This document shows positions 1 through 10,735 of a stretch of DNA of 64,000 bases, piece after piece. The DNA comes from Marinitoga sp. 38H-ov (GTDB taxonomy: Bacteria; Thermotogota; Thermotogae; Petrotogales; Petrotogaceae). Both the position numbers and the translations under genes were made by a program. Location of the stretch: contig NZ_LNGH01000053.1 of assembly GCF_011057715.1 (NCBI RefSeq), positions 1 through 64,000 of the forward strand, read 5' to 3'. The notes below the pieces were generated by a model, which did not search any database, was not told the origin of the DNA, and worked only from the letters and a program-made list of their open reading frames with translations. Positions within the stretch are counted from its first letter, which is position 1. Each line of letters starts with the position of its first letter.

Positions 1-39
1 TGACCTTATTAAGTAACTATGCACATGTGAATGAGTATT

Positions 40-154
40 GAGGGGTGCAGATACCAGATATGGAAACACGCGGATCCATGCCGAACCCGACCGTTAAGCA
101 TATCTGGGCCGATGGTAGTATGGGCAATCCATGCGAGAGTAGGTAGCGCCCCTC
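40..154 (+). rRNA. rrf: 5S ribosomal RNA
   Basis: The first nine bases (GAGGGGTGC) pair with the last nine (GCGCCCCTC) to close helix I, and between them lie the conserved CCGAACCCGACCGTTAAGC block and the GCCGATGGTAGTATGGG arm typical of bacterial 5S rRNA. About 115 nt, the normal size. It is followed at once by an intrinsic terminator, so it is the last gene of an rRNA operon. Bases 1-39 are probably the 23S-5S spacer or the 23S tail; I cannot tell which. End positions are good to a few bases. Confidence 0.95.
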
Positions 155-164
155 TTTTTATTTT

Positions 165-195
165 CCCCCCTGTCAAAAGACAGGGGGTTTTATTT
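165..195 (+). terminator. Terminator of the rRNA operon
   Basis: A GC-rich hairpin with stem CCCCCTGTC / GACAGGGGG, loop AAAA and a following T-rich run, directly behind the 5S gene. From here to about 390 there is only AT-rich sequence in which I see no gene. Confidence 0.9.
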
Positions 196-390
196 AATAA
201 ACTATAGAATAATAACGGGAATTATTTTTTATTATGTTGTTTTAAGAATAAGTAATATTTTGGGTTAAACTCATTCATGTGTTAAAAATAACTTTTAAAC
301 TTAAAAAATTAAAATTATTCAAAAATACATTCTCTCATTTATTTGCAAAACATATCTCATAATATCGATTATGAATTCTTGATGATAATA

Positions 391-414
391 ATAGGAGAGC
401 ATAAGCTCTCCTAA
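391..414 (-). terminator. Terminator of the aldo/keto reductase gene
   Basis: Perfect 8-bp stem (AGGAGAGC / GCTCTCCT) with a 4-base loop, immediately after the stop codon of the minus-strand reductase gene and followed on that strand by an AT-rich tract. The T tract is not pure, so termination may be partial. Confidence 0.7.
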
Positions 415-1398
415 TTATAATTTACTATTATTTAATGGATTATTATTTAATATTTTTTCAATTTCTATCATAATTTCATCAGTTAGTTTTTCTTTAATTT
501 CAACAGCTTTCATATTTTCTCTAACTTGTTCTACTCTACTTGCACCAGTGATAACAGTAGAAACATTAGGATTTTTTAATAACCAGGCTAATGCAAGTTG
601 AGACATAGAAATATTTAAATCTTTAGCGATAGTACTTAATTTTCTAACTTTTTCTAAATTTCCTTCTGAAAATAATCCATTTTCTTTCATATGTTGTGCT
701 AAATTTTTAAATTTAGCTAATCTACTATCTTCAGGAATACCATTATTATATTTCCCTGTTAATAATCCGCTTGCTAAAGGACTCCATGTAGTTAATCCAA
801 GACCATATTTTTCATATAATGGTTTAAATTCTTTTTCTACTTTTTCCCTTACAAACATATTATATTGTGGTTGTTCCATAGTAGGCGGAATACAATTTAA
901 TTCTTTAGCTGCCTTAAAAGCAGCTTCAAGCTGTTCAGCACTCCACTCAGATGTTCCCCAATACATTGCTAAACCATTTCTCACAACATAATCCATAGCT
1001 AAAACAGTTTCTTCAATAGGTGTTTCTGGATCAGGTCTGTGACAGAAAATTAAATCAACATAATCTAGTTGTAATCTTTTTAATGATTCCCAAGTACCTT
1101 CTAAAATATGCTTTCTTGATAATCCTGTATCATTAGGGCCATTTCCACCCCAAAAAATCTTAGTAGAAATTACCAAATCTGTTCTTCTATATTCTTTTAA
1201 AGCAATACCCATTAATGATTCAGATAATCCATTTGCATATGCTTCAGCATTATCAAAAAAGTTAACTCCATGATTAAAAGCTTCTCTCATACATGCTTTA
1301 ACATTTGCAGCGTCTAATTGATTACCAAATGTAAGCCAAGATCCAAAAGATAATTCACTTACCTTAATACCAGCTTTTCCAAGTTTTCTATATTCCAT
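415..1398 (-). CDS. Aldo/keto reductase, KCNAB/YghZ-like
   Basis: Cytosolic NADPH-dependent reductase of the aldo/keto reductase superfamily, resembling the voltage-gated potassium channel beta-subunit branch. The family tetrad is visible: Asp and Tyr in [11 protein letters not shown], Lys in [10 protein letters not shown], and His in [11 protein letters not shown]; the C-terminal cofactor region has [14 protein letters not shown]. About 327 residues, full family length. I chose the ATG at 1398 because GGGGTGG lies just upstream; a GTG three codons earlier overlaps that ribosome binding site. The gene stands alone with its own promoter and terminator. The physiological substrate cannot be told from sequence; aldehydes or methylglyoxal are common for the family. 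Confidence 0.9.
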   Translation of the reverse strand: MEYRKLGKAGIKVSELSFGSWLTFGNQLDAANVKACMREAFNHGVNFFDNAEAYANGLSESLMGIALKEYRRTDLVISTKIFWGGNGPNDTGLSRKHILEGTWESLKRLQLDYVDLIFCHRPDPETPIEETVLAMDYVVRNGLAMYWGTSEWSAEQLEAAFKAAKELNCIPPTMEQPQYNMFVREKVEKEFKPLYEKYGLGLTTWSPLASGLLTGKYNNGIPEDSRLAKFKNLAQHMKENGLFSEGNLEKVRKLSTIAKDLNISMSQLALAWLLKNPNVSTVITGASRVEQVRENMKAVEIKEKLTDEIMIEIEKILNNNPLNNSKL

Positions 1399-1432
1399 TT
1401 TAACCACCCCTAAAATTTAATTCGTTATACTA

Positions 1433-1460
1433 ATTATAACATATTTAATTTTAAAATCAA
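1433..1460 (-). promoter_or_regulatory. Promoter of the aldo/keto reductase gene
   Basis: On the minus strand, TTGATT, 16 bases, then TATAAT preceded by TGT (extended -10 TGTTATAAT). It lies about 35 bases before the start codon. Confidence 0.6.
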
Positions 1461-1489
1461 AATAAAAAATATTATTAGAAAATATATTT

Positions 1490-2641
1490 TTATATAAATT
1501 TTTCAAAAGAACGGGGTAATAATGTATTTTCTAATTTTCTTTGATTAAAAATATATCTTCCATCACAAACAAACCCTAAATCTTCCCAATCTACATTATT
1601 TAACATATCTTTAAATTTAACAATGTCAATAATTTTTTTGGGAAATATTCCTAAAATGCTTCCATCATAATAGATAGAATCATGTAGAAAGAAAGGTTTA
1701 GTATCTCGTGTTCTAGCGTTTACATATACTCTAGGCTTATTAGAAATATAGAAATCTCTTCCCCATTTATACCAATTTTCTTCATTGAACTTTCTAATTT
1801 TTCTTTTCATTAGTTTATTTTTATTTTTTACCAAATGATCATTAATAATATTAAAAATCATTTTCTTTGTTTTTCCAGTTCTTTTAGTATATGAACAAAC
1901 AACATCAACATTACCACTTTCATGTGTAAAAATATTATCTGCTCCACTTGCTCCTCCTACTTTAACATATGCAATATCTTTAAGTTTAACTGTATAATTC
2001 TTATTTTTTAAAAACAAATAATGTCCTTCTATGTTATAAAAGTATTTAACTTCACCATTATAATTCATTTTCCTATTAAAATTATTTTTTTCATATCTCC
2101 AGATAACAACATTTGGAGAATATTTATAACCAAAAATTCTTTCATCTCCGAATTCAATAACATCAGTTATTGTCCCATTGTCATATAGTAAATTATTTAA
2201 GTTTATCGCCGAGGTTAAACTAAAAAAATCTCTAGGAGTAATAAATATAATTTCACCATTATCTGTCAAATGTAAAAATGATTTGTAGATGAAAAATAAA
2301 AATAAATTTGATCGTTTATCAAATACATCCATAGGTAGTTTTTTCTTTGTGGTTTTTAAAATATCTTTAAAAGCAACATAAGGAGGATTTCCTATGATAG
2401 TATCAAATTTTTCGGTTATGGGATAATCAAAGAAATCCATTTTTAAGCAATTAGGGTTTTCAAAATCCTTTTCTATTCCAATAATATTTTTGTTTTTAAG
2501 CAAACGAATAAAAACACCATCCCCGCAGGATGGTTCTAATATTCTATTGCCATTTTTAATTAAATTAATCATTTTTTTTGCTACGTTTTCTGGAGTAAAC
2601 ACTTGGCCAAGTCTTTTAATCTTATAATTTTCCTTTGCCAT
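1490..2641 (-). CDS. Adenine-N6 DNA methyltransferase, solitary
   Basis: SAM-dependent DNA adenine methyltransferase of the TaqI/Eco57I-like type. It opens with GQVFTPENVAKKMINL, has the SAM-binding motif I (ILEPSCGDGVF), and the catalytic motif IV NPPY within IIGNPPYVAF, followed by a C-terminal half that would hold the target recognition region. About 383 residues, close to M.TaqI size and much shorter than restriction-methylase fusions. The ATG at 2641 has AAGGAG eight bases upstream; an earlier ATG at 2659 overlaps the stop of the upstream ZIP gene. No restriction endonuclease gene is adjacent, so it looks like an orphan methylase co-transcribed with the transporter. The recognition site is unknown. 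Confidence 0.85.
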   Translation of the reverse strand: MAKENYKIKRLGQVFTPENVAKKMINLIKNGNRILEPSCGDGVFIRLLKNKNIIGIEKDFENPNCLKMDFFDYPITEKFDTIIGNPPYVAFKDILKTTKKKLPMDVFDKRSNLFLFFIYKSFLHLTDNGEIIFITPRDFFSLTSAINLNNLLYDNGTITDVIEFGDERIFGYKYSPNVVIWRYEKNNFNRKMNYNGEVKYFYNIEGHYLFLKNKNYTVKLKDIAYVKVGGASGADNIFTHESGNVDVVCSYTKRTGKTKKMIFNIINDHLVKNKNKLMKRKIRKFNEENWYKWGRDFYISNKPRVYVNARTRDTKPFFLHDSIYYDGSILGIFPKKIIDIVKFKDMLNNVDWEDLGFVCDGRYIFNQRKLENTLLPRSFEKFI

Positions 2642-2655
2642 ATTGTTTCTCCTTA

Positions 2656-3429
2656 TCATCCTAAAGCGTTATCAAGAATCATCATTACCAAAAAACCAAC
2701 AATCAAAGAAAAAGTTGCAGCTCTTTCATAACCATGTGAGTGTGTTTCAGGAATAATCTCATCACTTATGACATATAACATAGCTCCTGCAGCTAATGCT
2801 AGGAAAAATGGCAAAGCTGGTCTCATTAAAACAATAAAAGCAGCACCTACAATACCGCCAAGAGGTTCAACCCATCCTGAGAAGGCAGAATACCAAAAAG
2901 CTTGTTTTTTCGAATATCCGGCTTTTAAAAATGAGACTGCAGTAGCTGTTCCTTCTGGAATATTTTGTATTCCAATAGCAGTAGCAACAACAATACCATT
3001 TTTAATCATTTCTGTAGTTCCGCCGCCAAAACTAACTCCAACAGCCATACCTTCAGGGAAATTATGTAAAGTAATTGCTATAACAAATAACCAAACCTTT
3101 TTTACAAGAGCCATATCTGGTCCTTCATGTCCTTTTAAAAAATGTTCATGTGGTGCAAAAGTATCCATTAATTCTAAAATAACTGCACCAACTATAATAC
3201 CTATTGCAGTGATGGTTATTCCACCTAAGTCAATAGCTGGTACAATTAAAGAAAACATTGTAGCTGCAAGCATAACTCCTGCAGCAAATCCTAATGCCAT
3301 ATCAAGTTGTTTTTCTGATAATTGTTTTTTTAAAAAGAAAATAGGCAAAGCTCCTATTGCAGTTGCACTACCAGCAATTAAACTAGCTAAAGCACCATAT
3401 GTAAAAATTTGACCTCCAGTTAAATCCAT
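2656..3429 (-). CDS. ZIP family divalent metal transporter
   Basis: Inner-membrane importer of zinc or other divalent cations. 257 residues with about eight hydrophobic segments and the two family signatures in the metal-transport helices: HNFPEGMAVG and NIPEGTATA, each with the metal-coordinating Glu. This is the ZupT/GufA-like bacterial branch. The start ATG has GGAGGAG in front. The stop overlaps an upstream in-frame ATG of the methyltransferase, so the two are in one transcript. Metal preference is not determinable here; no metal regulator is adjacent. Confidence 0.92.
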   Translation of the reverse strand: MDLTGGQIFTYGALASLIAGSATAIGALPIFFLKKQLSEKQLDMALGFAAGVMLAATMFSLIVPAIDLGGITITAIGIIVGAVILELMDTFAPHEHFLKGHEGPDMALVKKVWLFVIAITLHNFPEGMAVGVSFGGGTTEMIKNGIVVATAIGIQNIPEGTATAVSFLKAGYSKKQAFWYSAFSGWVEPLGGIVGAAFIVLMRPALPFFLALAAGAMLYVISDEIIPETHSHGYERAATFSLIVGFLVMMILDNALG

Positions 3430-3464
3430 AATATCTCCTCCATTATTATATTTTATTTATTAAT

Positions 3465-3473
3465 ATTATATCA
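3465..3473 (-). promoter_or_regulatory. Extended -10 promoter for the ZIP/methyltransferase operon
   Basis: Minus-strand TGATATAAT about 35 bases before the ZIP start codon. No good -35 box is visible; the same extended -10 recurs at several other gene starts in this window. Confidence 0.55.
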
Positions 3474-3557
3474 TATAACCTAATCTAGAATCATTAAATA
3501 AAAATTCAATAATAACTAGTTTTCAATAATACGAAAAAAACGTTTAACATATAATTA

Positions 3558-3586
3558 TTGACATTGTCTAAAAATTATGATATCAT
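3558..3586 (+). promoter_or_regulatory. Sigma-70 type promoter for the peroxiredoxin gene
   Basis: TTGACA, exactly 17 bases, TATCAT, placed about 60 bases before the peroxiredoxin start. No clear operator is visible next to it. Confidence 0.75.
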
Positions 3587-3645
3587 AAAAATGTAACAAA
3601 TACAAATATATAATAATTTAAATTATATAATATGGAGGTGGGATA

Positions 3646-4290
3646 ATGGAAAATAGAATTCCCTTAATTGGTGAAAAATTCCCTGAATTAGAAGTAGTTA
3701 CAACACAAGGAAAAATGAAATTACCAGAAGCATTTAAAGGAAAATGGTTTGTATTATTTAGCCATCCTGCAGATTTTACACCTGTCTGTACAACAGAATT
3801 TGTAGGTTTTCAAAAAAGATATGATGAATTTAAGAAATTAAATACAGAATTAATAGGATTAAGTATTGATCAAGTTTTTTCACATATTAGTTGGATAAAC
3901 TGGATCAAAGAAAAAATGGGAGTAGAAATTCAATATCCTGTTATTGCAGATGATAGAGGAAAGGTAGCTGAAAGATTAGGATTAATTCACGCATCATCAA
4001 CAAATACCGTAAGAGCAGTATTTATTGTAGATCCTAATGGGATAGTTAGAGCAATTATTTATTATCCACCAGAATTAGGAAGAAATCTTGATGAAATTTT
4101 AAGAGCTATTAAAGCACTTCAATTAGCAGATAAATCAAAAGCAGCCATGCCAGCAAATTGGCCAAATAATGAGTTAATTGGAGATAAGGTTATTGTTCCT
4201 CCTGCATCAGATATAAACTCTGCAAAGGATAGATTAAAGAATTATGAAGGATATGACTGGTGGTTTGTATATAAGAAAATAGAAGAATAA
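3646..4290 (+). CDS. 1-Cys peroxiredoxin (Prx6-like)
   Basis: Thiol peroxidase that reduces hydrogen peroxide and organic peroxides in the cytosol. The active-site motif [13 protein letters not shown] carries the peroxidatic Cys at residue 48 with the usual Pro and Thr. Length (214) and the C-terminal dimerisation extension match the archaeal/thermophile Prx6 class. Cys48 is the only cysteine in the protein: relatives often have further cysteines around a C-terminal DWWF segment, but here the segment reads [11 protein letters not shown]. The reductant is therefore probably a partner thiol. The gene is monocistronic, with a consensus promoter, GGAGGTG before the ATG, and a terminator behind. 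Confidence 0.93.
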   Translation: MENRIPLIGEKFPELEVVTTQGKMKLPEAFKGKWFVLFSHPADFTPVCTTEFVGFQKRYDEFKKLNTELIGLSIDQVFSHISWINWIKEKMGVEIQYPVIADDRGKVAERLGLIHASSTNTVRAVFIVDPNGIVRAIIYYPPELGRNLDEILRAIKALQLADKSKAAMPANWPNNELIGDKVIVPPASDINSAKDRLKNYEGYDWWFVYKKIEE

Positions 4291-4294
4291 TTTT

Positions 4295-4322
4295 TTGGCT
4301 TCCTTTTGGAAGCCAATTTTTA
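4295..4322 (+). terminator. Terminator of the peroxiredoxin gene
   Basis: Stem TTGGCTTCC / GGAAGCCAA with a short loop and a following T-rich run, just after the stop codon. Confidence 0.85.
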
Positions 4323-4331
4323 TTTAAAATA

Positions 4332-4340
4332 TGATATAAT
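4332..4340 (+). promoter_or_regulatory. Extended -10 promoter for the HD-GYP sensor gene
   Basis: TGATATAAT 30 bases before the start codon of the sensor gene, right behind the preceding terminator. No convincing -35 box. Confidence 0.55.
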
Positions 4341-4369
4341 TTTAATAAAAGAAAAAAATGGTGAAAATT

Positions 4370-6493
4370 ATGAAGCCAAAAAAAATAAAAGATATTATAA
4401 AAACCATAAGATTATATATTACTATAACTATTTTTATATTAATAGTTATAATAATAGGAATAAGTTATAAAGCAGAGATAGAAGAAGAAAAGCTCAAACT
4501 TGAAAATGAGCTAAATAATGTTGTATTAGAAATAAATATTATAATTGATAACGCAATTAGATTATTAAATAATGTAGAAATAGATGATTTTGAAAGTGTA
4601 TATAAATTTTATGATAATATAGAATATATATATTTTGTAAAAGATGATGGAAATATATCTATTTATCCTCAAATAAATATTCCAACTAATTTTAATCCTA
4701 AAGAAAAGAAATGGTATATAGAAGCTCTTGAAAATGGTACTGCTATAACATATTCATATTCAGATGTGGAAAAAACCATACCTGTAATAACAATTTCAAA
4801 ACATGTAAATAATGGTATATTAGGTATAGACTTAAAATCAAATGTTATTTTTGATATATTATTAAAATATAAAAAGATTGATATAAATAATATTTATTTG
4901 GTAAAGGAAAATGGGGAAATTATATACAGTTATGATAATAATAATTATGGAAAATATTCAATGGAAAATATGGGATTTTTATATATTCGTAAAAAAGTAA
5001 ATAAAGACATTTATTTATTGTATAAATATGATATTAAACATATAAATAATAAATATATAAAAAAAGGTATATCAGTTCTTATAATATTATCTATTTTATA
5101 TATTTTATTATATAATTTCACAAGAAAATATATAGATAAGAATTTTATTATCCCAATAGAAAAAGTTGAAAATGCAATGCAAAATTTTAATTATAATGCG
5201 AAAGATAAAACTATATATTTAAATAATAAATGTAATATATATGAAATTAATTCAATTGTTGAAAGCTTTAATGTTCTTACAAGTACAATAATAGCATCTT
5301 CTTTTAATTTTAAATTAGCAACAGATGAAATAAAGAAAATGTATAATAGTCTTGAATCTATTAATAACATGTTTATTAATATAATAAGCTTAATAACTAA
5401 AATAGATGAAAAAGATTTAAGTTTAGAAGAATACTATAAGATATTATTAAAAAATCTAATTGATACCATACCTGAAGCTGAAACAGGAAGTATTTCTATT
5501 TTAGAGAATAATAATTGGATATATGTAACAGCAATAGGTCACGATATTAATAAATTGAAAAAAATAAAGATAGAAGTAGATAGCAAATTCTTTAAGAATT
5601 ATAATGGTATAAAAATAACTACATACAAAGAATTATTTAATATAAATAAGAATATTTTAGATGAATATACATATAATTTATTAAAAGAAGGAACAAAATC
5701 ATTCCATAAAGCTATGTCATATGTTAATTATTCAGAAAAATTTAGTCTTCTAATTTCTATAGAAACAAATAAAGATGATTTTTCTGAGAATAGTATAAAT
5801 GTTTTTAAAGCCTTTAACAGTATATCAAAAATATTTTTCGAAAAGAAATTAGAATTAGATAAAATTCAGGATATATATTTTAAATTTGCAGAGAAATTAG
5901 CTTCTGTTGCAGAAGGCTATGATGACATTACAGGGAAACATATATATAGGGTTGGTGAAATATCATCATTTTTAGCTAAAAAAATTGGATATGGCGAAAA
6001 AGAAGTAGAAAAAATTAAAAAATTTGCTCCTTTGCATGATATAGGTAAAATATATGTTCCTAATAAAATCTTAAACAAAGAGGGGAAATTAACTTCTGAG
6101 GAATGGGAAGAAATGAAAAAACATACAATATATGCAAAAAAATTATTAGATAACGATAATTATTTTGAGCTAGCATTAAATATCGCATTATATCATCATG
6201 AAAATTTTGATGGTAGCGGATATCCATTTGGATTAAAAGGAGATCAAATACCTATTGAGGCAGCTATAGTTAAAATTGTAGATATATATGATGCTTTAAG
6301 ATCAAAAAGATCATATAAAGAGGAATTTACTCATGAATTAGCATTAAAAATAATAACAAGTGGAGATGATAGAGTAAAACCGGAACATTTTAATCCCAAG
6401 ATATTAGAAGTTTTTGAAAAATATAATGATGAAATAAGAAAAATATGGGATAAAATAAATGGAGGTGAAATTGATGGATATAAAAGCAGTTGA
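4370..6493 (+). CDS. Membrane sensor with GAF-like and HD-GYP domains
   Basis: Predicted cyclic-di-GMP phosphodiesterase with an extracytoplasmic sensor. Order: transmembrane segment at about 14-33, a Cache-like sensor to about 225 (contains [11 protein letters not shown] and [16 protein letters not shown]), a second transmembrane segment at about 233-251, a GAF-like domain at about 343-493, and HD-GYP at about 503-693. The HD-GYP core is complete: HDIGKI near 555, [11 protein letters not shown] near 607 and the VDIYDAL segment. GGTG lies seven bases before the ATG at 4370; an ATG four codons earlier has no such site. The 3' end overlaps the next gene by 20 bases. The Cache ligand is unknown. 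Confidence 0.88.
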   Translation: MKPKKIKDIIKTIRLYITITIFILIVIIIGISYKAEIEEEKLKLENELNNVVLEINIIIDNAIRLLNNVEIDDFESVYKFYDNIEYIYFVKDDGNISIYPQINIPTNFNPKEKKWYIEALENGTAITYSYSDVEKTIPVITISKHVNNGILGIDLKSNVIFDILLKYKKIDINNIYLVKENGEIIYSYDNNNYGKYSMENMGFLYIRKKVNKDIYLLYKYDIKHINNKYIKKGISVLIILSILYILLYNFTRKYIDKNFIIPIEKVENAMQNFNYNAKDKTIYLNNKCNIYEINSIVESFNVLTSTIIASSFNFKLATDEIKKMYNSLESINNMFINIISLITKIDEKDLSLEEYYKILLKNLIDTIPEAETGSISILENNNWIYVTAIGHDINKLKKIKIEVDSKFFKNYNGIKITTYKELFNINKNILDEYTYNLLKEGTKSFHKAMSYVNYSEKFSLLISIETNKDDFSENSINVFKAFNSISKIFFEKKLELDKIQDIYFKFAEKLASVAEGYDDITGKHIYRVGEISSFLAKKIGYGEKEVEKIKKFAPLHDIGKIYVPNKILNKEGKLTSEEWEEMKKHTIYAKKLLDNDNYFELALNIALYHHENFDGSGYPFGLKGDQIPIEAAIVKIVDIYDALRSKRSYKEEFTHELALKIITSGDDRVKPEHFNPKILEVFEKYNDEIRKIWDKINGGEIDGYKSS

Positions 6494-6959
6494 TATTAAA
6501 TTTCCATCAGATTGTAATGTAATAGTTGGTCAATCACATTTTATAAAAACAGTTGAAGATATATATGAAACAGTAGTAACTACAGTGCCCGGTATGAAAT
6601 TTGGAATAGCTTTTAATGAAGCAAGTGGTCCAAGATTAATTAGATATGATGGAAATGATGAAGAATTAATAAATGTAGCAATTGAAAATGCGAAAAATGT
6701 AGGTGCAGGTCATTTCTTTGTATTAGTAATTAGAAATGGGTATCCTATAAATATATTATCTAGATTAAAACAAGTGCAAGAGATAGTAAATATTTTTGCA
6801 GCAACGGCCAATCCATTACAAGTATTAGTAGCCGAAACTGATTTAGGTAGAGGAGTAATTGGGGTTATTGATGGCCAAACACCATTAGGTGTAGAAAGCG
6901 AAGAAGATAAAAAGAAAAGACATGATTTTTTAAGAAATATAACAGGTTATAAAAGATAA
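6474..6959 (+). CDS. Adenosine-specific kinase (PF04008)
   Basis: Small protein of the adenosine-specific kinase family, described mainly in archaea and thermophilic bacteria, thought to phosphorylate adenosine to AMP. About 161 residues with the family blocks [40 protein letters not shown] and the highly conserved [13 protein letters not shown], then [10 protein letters not shown] near the C-terminus. The ATG at 6474 follows GGAGGTGAAA and lies inside the end of the HD-GYP gene, so they are co-transcribed; I see no functional link between them. The biochemical role of the family is thinly characterised. Confidence 0.88.
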   Translation: MDIKAVDIKFPSDCNVIVGQSHFIKTVEDIYETVVTTVPGMKFGIAFNEASGPRLIRYDGNDEELINVAIENAKNVGAGHFFVLVIRNGYPINILSRLKQVQEIVNIFAATANPLQVLVAETDLGRGVIGVIDGQTPLGVESEEDKKKRHDFLRNITGYKR

Positions 6960-6962
6960 ATA

Positions 6963-7038
6963 TGGTCGGGGAGACCGGATTTGAACCGGCGACCCTCAAA
7001 TCCCGAATTTGATGCGCTACCACCTGCGCTACTCCCCG
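6963..7038 (-). tRNA. tRNA-Pro (anticodon CGG)
   Basis: Complete cloverleaf on the minus strand. The acceptor stem is CGGGGAG / CTCCCCG, the D arm is GCGC...GCGC, the anticodon stem TCAAA / TTTGA encloses TTCGGGA (anticodon CGG), and the T arm is GCCGG TTCAAAT CCGGT. The discriminator base is A and the 3' CCA is encoded. It reads CCG, a rare codon in such AT-rich DNA. It sits antisense between two plus-strand genes. Confidence 0.95.
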
Positions 7039-7054
7039 AACAATAATATTATAA

Positions 7055-8893
<1,839 letters not shown>

Positions 8894-8906
8894 AGGGGGA
8901 TTATAA

Positions 8907-9710
8907 ATGGAAAATAAATATTTAATTTTTCAATTGGCTGCATATTTAGGAACACCATCTTTTTATAACCTATTGGGGGATTTAATTAAAGAAGAGTCTA
9001 AAAGTGAGAAAGTTATTATTGTTAGATCCGAAGGAAATCAATGGGTTGTATTAGATTCTAAAGGATATATCCCTGAAAAGTTAGCTTATGATACTTTAGA
9101 AGAATTATTGGTGAAATTAAATAATGTTAAAGTATTAAAGTTCCCATTTAATACATATATATTGTTTGATGGAAATTTACAAGATAGTATTTTAATAAAA
9201 TATCTAGGTCTATTATTTGAAAAAGAAGAAGAATTATTTGAAAAATATAGACTTGAGAGCATTATAGATAGATTATCATATCAATTATCAGGTATAGAAA
9301 ATATAGTAAAAACATTAGGGAAAAAAATGAAAGAAGAAGATTTTTTAGAGACCTTATTAAGCAGTATATCGGAAATGTTTTTCTCTACTGTAGGATTATA
9401 TTCATATGAAGATTTAAAGTTAATAATGAAATTTGGAAGTTTAAATATTCCTGAAGAGTTAGAATTTTTTGACCATATGTTAGATGTACTCAATAAAGGA
9501 CAAAATTGCACAGTATTTAAGTTTACAGAAGAACAAAAAGCATATTATGATGTATTTTATATTAAATATATAGTGCCATATTTTAAAAATGGTTCTCTAA
9601 AATATTTATTAACAATTTCAAGAGATACAAACATAGAAAAAGAAGAAAATGAAGTGTTTGAAACAATAACAAAAATAACTAAATTCTTATACGAAGAAAA
9701 TGCAATATAA
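8907..9710 (+). CDS. Unknown protein next to the H-NOX receptor, perhaps two GAF-like modules
   Basis: I do not recognise this 267-residue protein. It has no signal peptide or transmembrane segment. The N-terminal half (about 1-115) alternates strands and helices (VIIVRSEGNQWVVLDSKG, YILFDGNL). A helix at about 117-140 (LSYQLSGIENIVKTLGKKMK) links it to a second alpha/beta half ending at 267. The layout resembles two diverged GAF-like modules, as in other regulators in this window, but this is only a shape argument. It starts 13 bases after the H-NOX receptor, behind GGGGG, so a role in the same pathway is plausible. A terminator follows directly. Confidence 0.6.
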   Translation: MENKYLIFQLAAYLGTPSFYNLLGDLIKEESKSEKVIIVRSEGNQWVVLDSKGYIPEKLAYDTLEELLVKLNNVKVLKFPFNTYILFDGNLQDSILIKYLGLLFEKEEELFEKYRLESIIDRLSYQLSGIENIVKTLGKKMKEEDFLETLLSSISEMFFSTVGLYSYEDLKLIMKFGSLNIPEELEFFDHMLDVLNKGQNCTVFKFTEEQKAYYDVFYIKYIVPYFKNGSLKYLLTISRDTNIEKEENEVFETITKITKFLYEENAI

Positions 9711-9715
9711 AAATA

Positions 9716-9739
9716 AAAAGGGCGATTTCGCCCTTTTTA
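9716..9739. terminator. Bidirectional terminator between convergent genes
   Basis: AAAAGGGCGA / TCGCCCTTTT hairpin with A-run on one side and T-run on the other, between the convergent plus-strand unknown gene and the minus-strand spoVS gene. Confidence 0.88.
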
Positions 9740-10012
9740 TTATGCTCTTGGTTGAACTACAAATTTAATAGCTGTTCTTTCTTCGCTTTCGATTTTAACA
9801 TCTACAAAAGCTGGAATACATACTAAATCAATTCCACTTGGAGCAACGTATCCTCTAGCGATAGCAACTGCCTTAACAGCTTGATTTACAGCTCCTGCCC
9901 CAATAGCTTGAATTTCTGCTTTCCCCTTTTCCCTAATAATTGCAGCTAATGCTCCTGCGATAGCAACAGGTTTTGAATTTGCAGCAACTTTCAATACTTC
10001 TACTTCTGCCAT
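9740..10012 (-). CDS. spoVS: Stage V sporulation protein S family protein (SpoVS)
   Basis: 90-residue protein matching the SpoVS family almost throughout: VLKVAANSKPVAIAGALAA, IQAIGAGAVNQAVKAVAIARGYVAPSG in sequence, and a C-terminal VKIESEERTAIKFVVQP. The fold is Alba-like, and the family is thought to bind nucleic acid; in Bacillus it is needed at a late stage of sporulation. No other sporulation gene is present here, and the family is widespread in non-spore-forming thermophiles, so a general regulatory role is more likely. A good GGGAGGT precedes the ATG. Confidence 0.92.
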   Translation of the reverse strand: MAEVEVLKVAANSKPVAIAGALAAIIREKGKAEIQAIGAGAVNQAVKAVAIARGYVAPSGIDLVCIPAFVDVKIESEERTAIKFVVQPRA

Positions 10013-10062
10013 AGATCTTACCTCCCTTTTTTTACTACTATTTCTACATATATTGGTGGAAT

Positions 10063-10139
10063 TGGCGCACCTGGAGGGAGTTGAACCCCCAACCTGCGGA
10101 TCCGAAGTCCGACGCTCTATCCAATTGAGCTACAGGTGC
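10063..10139 (-). tRNA. tRNA-Arg (anticodon TCG)
   Basis: Minus-strand cloverleaf: acceptor GCACCTG / CAGGTGC, D arm GCTC...GAGC, anticodon loop CTTCGGA (anticodon TCG), T stem around TTCAA, discriminator G and encoded CCA. The outermost anticodon-stem pair (27-43) reads T/C and does not pair; the inner four pairs are sound. Overall it resembles the Bacillus tRNA-Arg layout. Confidence 0.93.
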
Positions 10140-10245
10140 GTCTCAAAGTATATTATACTTTAAATTTTTATTTTAATCAAGAGGTATAATAAAAATTTTT
10201 TGGAAATTAGATTTTTAATTTTGTATAAAAATATTAAAAAATATT

Positions 10246-10254
10246 TGGTATAAT
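10246..10254 (+). promoter_or_regulatory. Extended -10 promoter for the phosphoesterase operon
   Basis: TGGTATAAT 17 bases before the phosphoesterase start codon. No clear -35 box, and the leader would be very short. Confidence 0.45.
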
Positions 10255-10270
10255 AAATTGAGGTGATAAA

Positions 10271-10735
10271 ATGAAATGCCTTTTAATATCAGATATTCAT
10301 ATACCAACAAGAAGTAAATATGAATATTTAGAAAAAATAGATTTTGATAAATATGATTATATATTAGCAATGGGTGATTTTGTAGAGGAAAATTTGCTGT
10401 ATTATTTTAAATCACAAAAACCCATATTTTATGGAGTTTATGGTAATATGGATGATTATGAAGTAAAATTCACATTACCCGAAAAAAGGATAATCAGGTT
10501 AGGGAATTTTGAAATTGGAATGATTCACGGGCATCAGGAAGGTTGGGGTGATCCAACTAAATTAGTAAAAAGATTTGAAAAAATAGATATATTATTATAT
10601 GGACATTCTCATAGAAAAGACGATAGTTTAATTAATGGGGTTAGATGTATTAATCCAGGGGCTTTTTGTGAGGGTAAATACGCAGAATTAGAGATAAGGA
10701 GTGATGAGATATTAATACATTGGATGGAAGTTTAA
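10271..10735 (+). CDS. YfcE/MJ0936-like metallophosphoesterase
   Basis: Small cytosolic two-metal phosphodiesterase/phosphatase. All metal-binding motifs of the calcineurin-like fold are present in order: SDIHIP (DxH), AMGDF (GD), YGNMDD (GNxD in place of GNHD/E), MIHGHQEG and YGHSHR (GHxH). At 154 residues it is the minimal YfcE/MJ0936 type. The start ATG follows GAGGTGATAAA. Its 3' end overlaps the next gene by 16 bases. The substrate in vivo is unknown. Confidence 0.9.
   Translation: MKCLLISDIHIPTRSKYEYLEKIDFDKYDYILAMGDFVEENLLYYFKSQKPIFYGVYGNMDDYEVKFTLPEKRIIRLGNFEIGMIHGHQEGWGDPTKLVKRFEKIDILLYGHSHRKDDSLINGVRCINPGAFCEGKYAELEIRSDEILIHWMEV

Noticed and set aside
1490-2641. Complete restriction-modification system
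   Set aside because: Neighbours are a ZIP transporter and an aldo/keto reductase; no endonuclease or specificity subunit is nearby.
2768-3412. 214-codon open frame on the plus strand, antisense to the ZIP gene
   Set aside because: It mirrors a strong membrane-protein gene, has no ribosome binding site or known motif and is Pro/Ala/Ile-rich as expected from the reverse complement of a hydrophobic gene.
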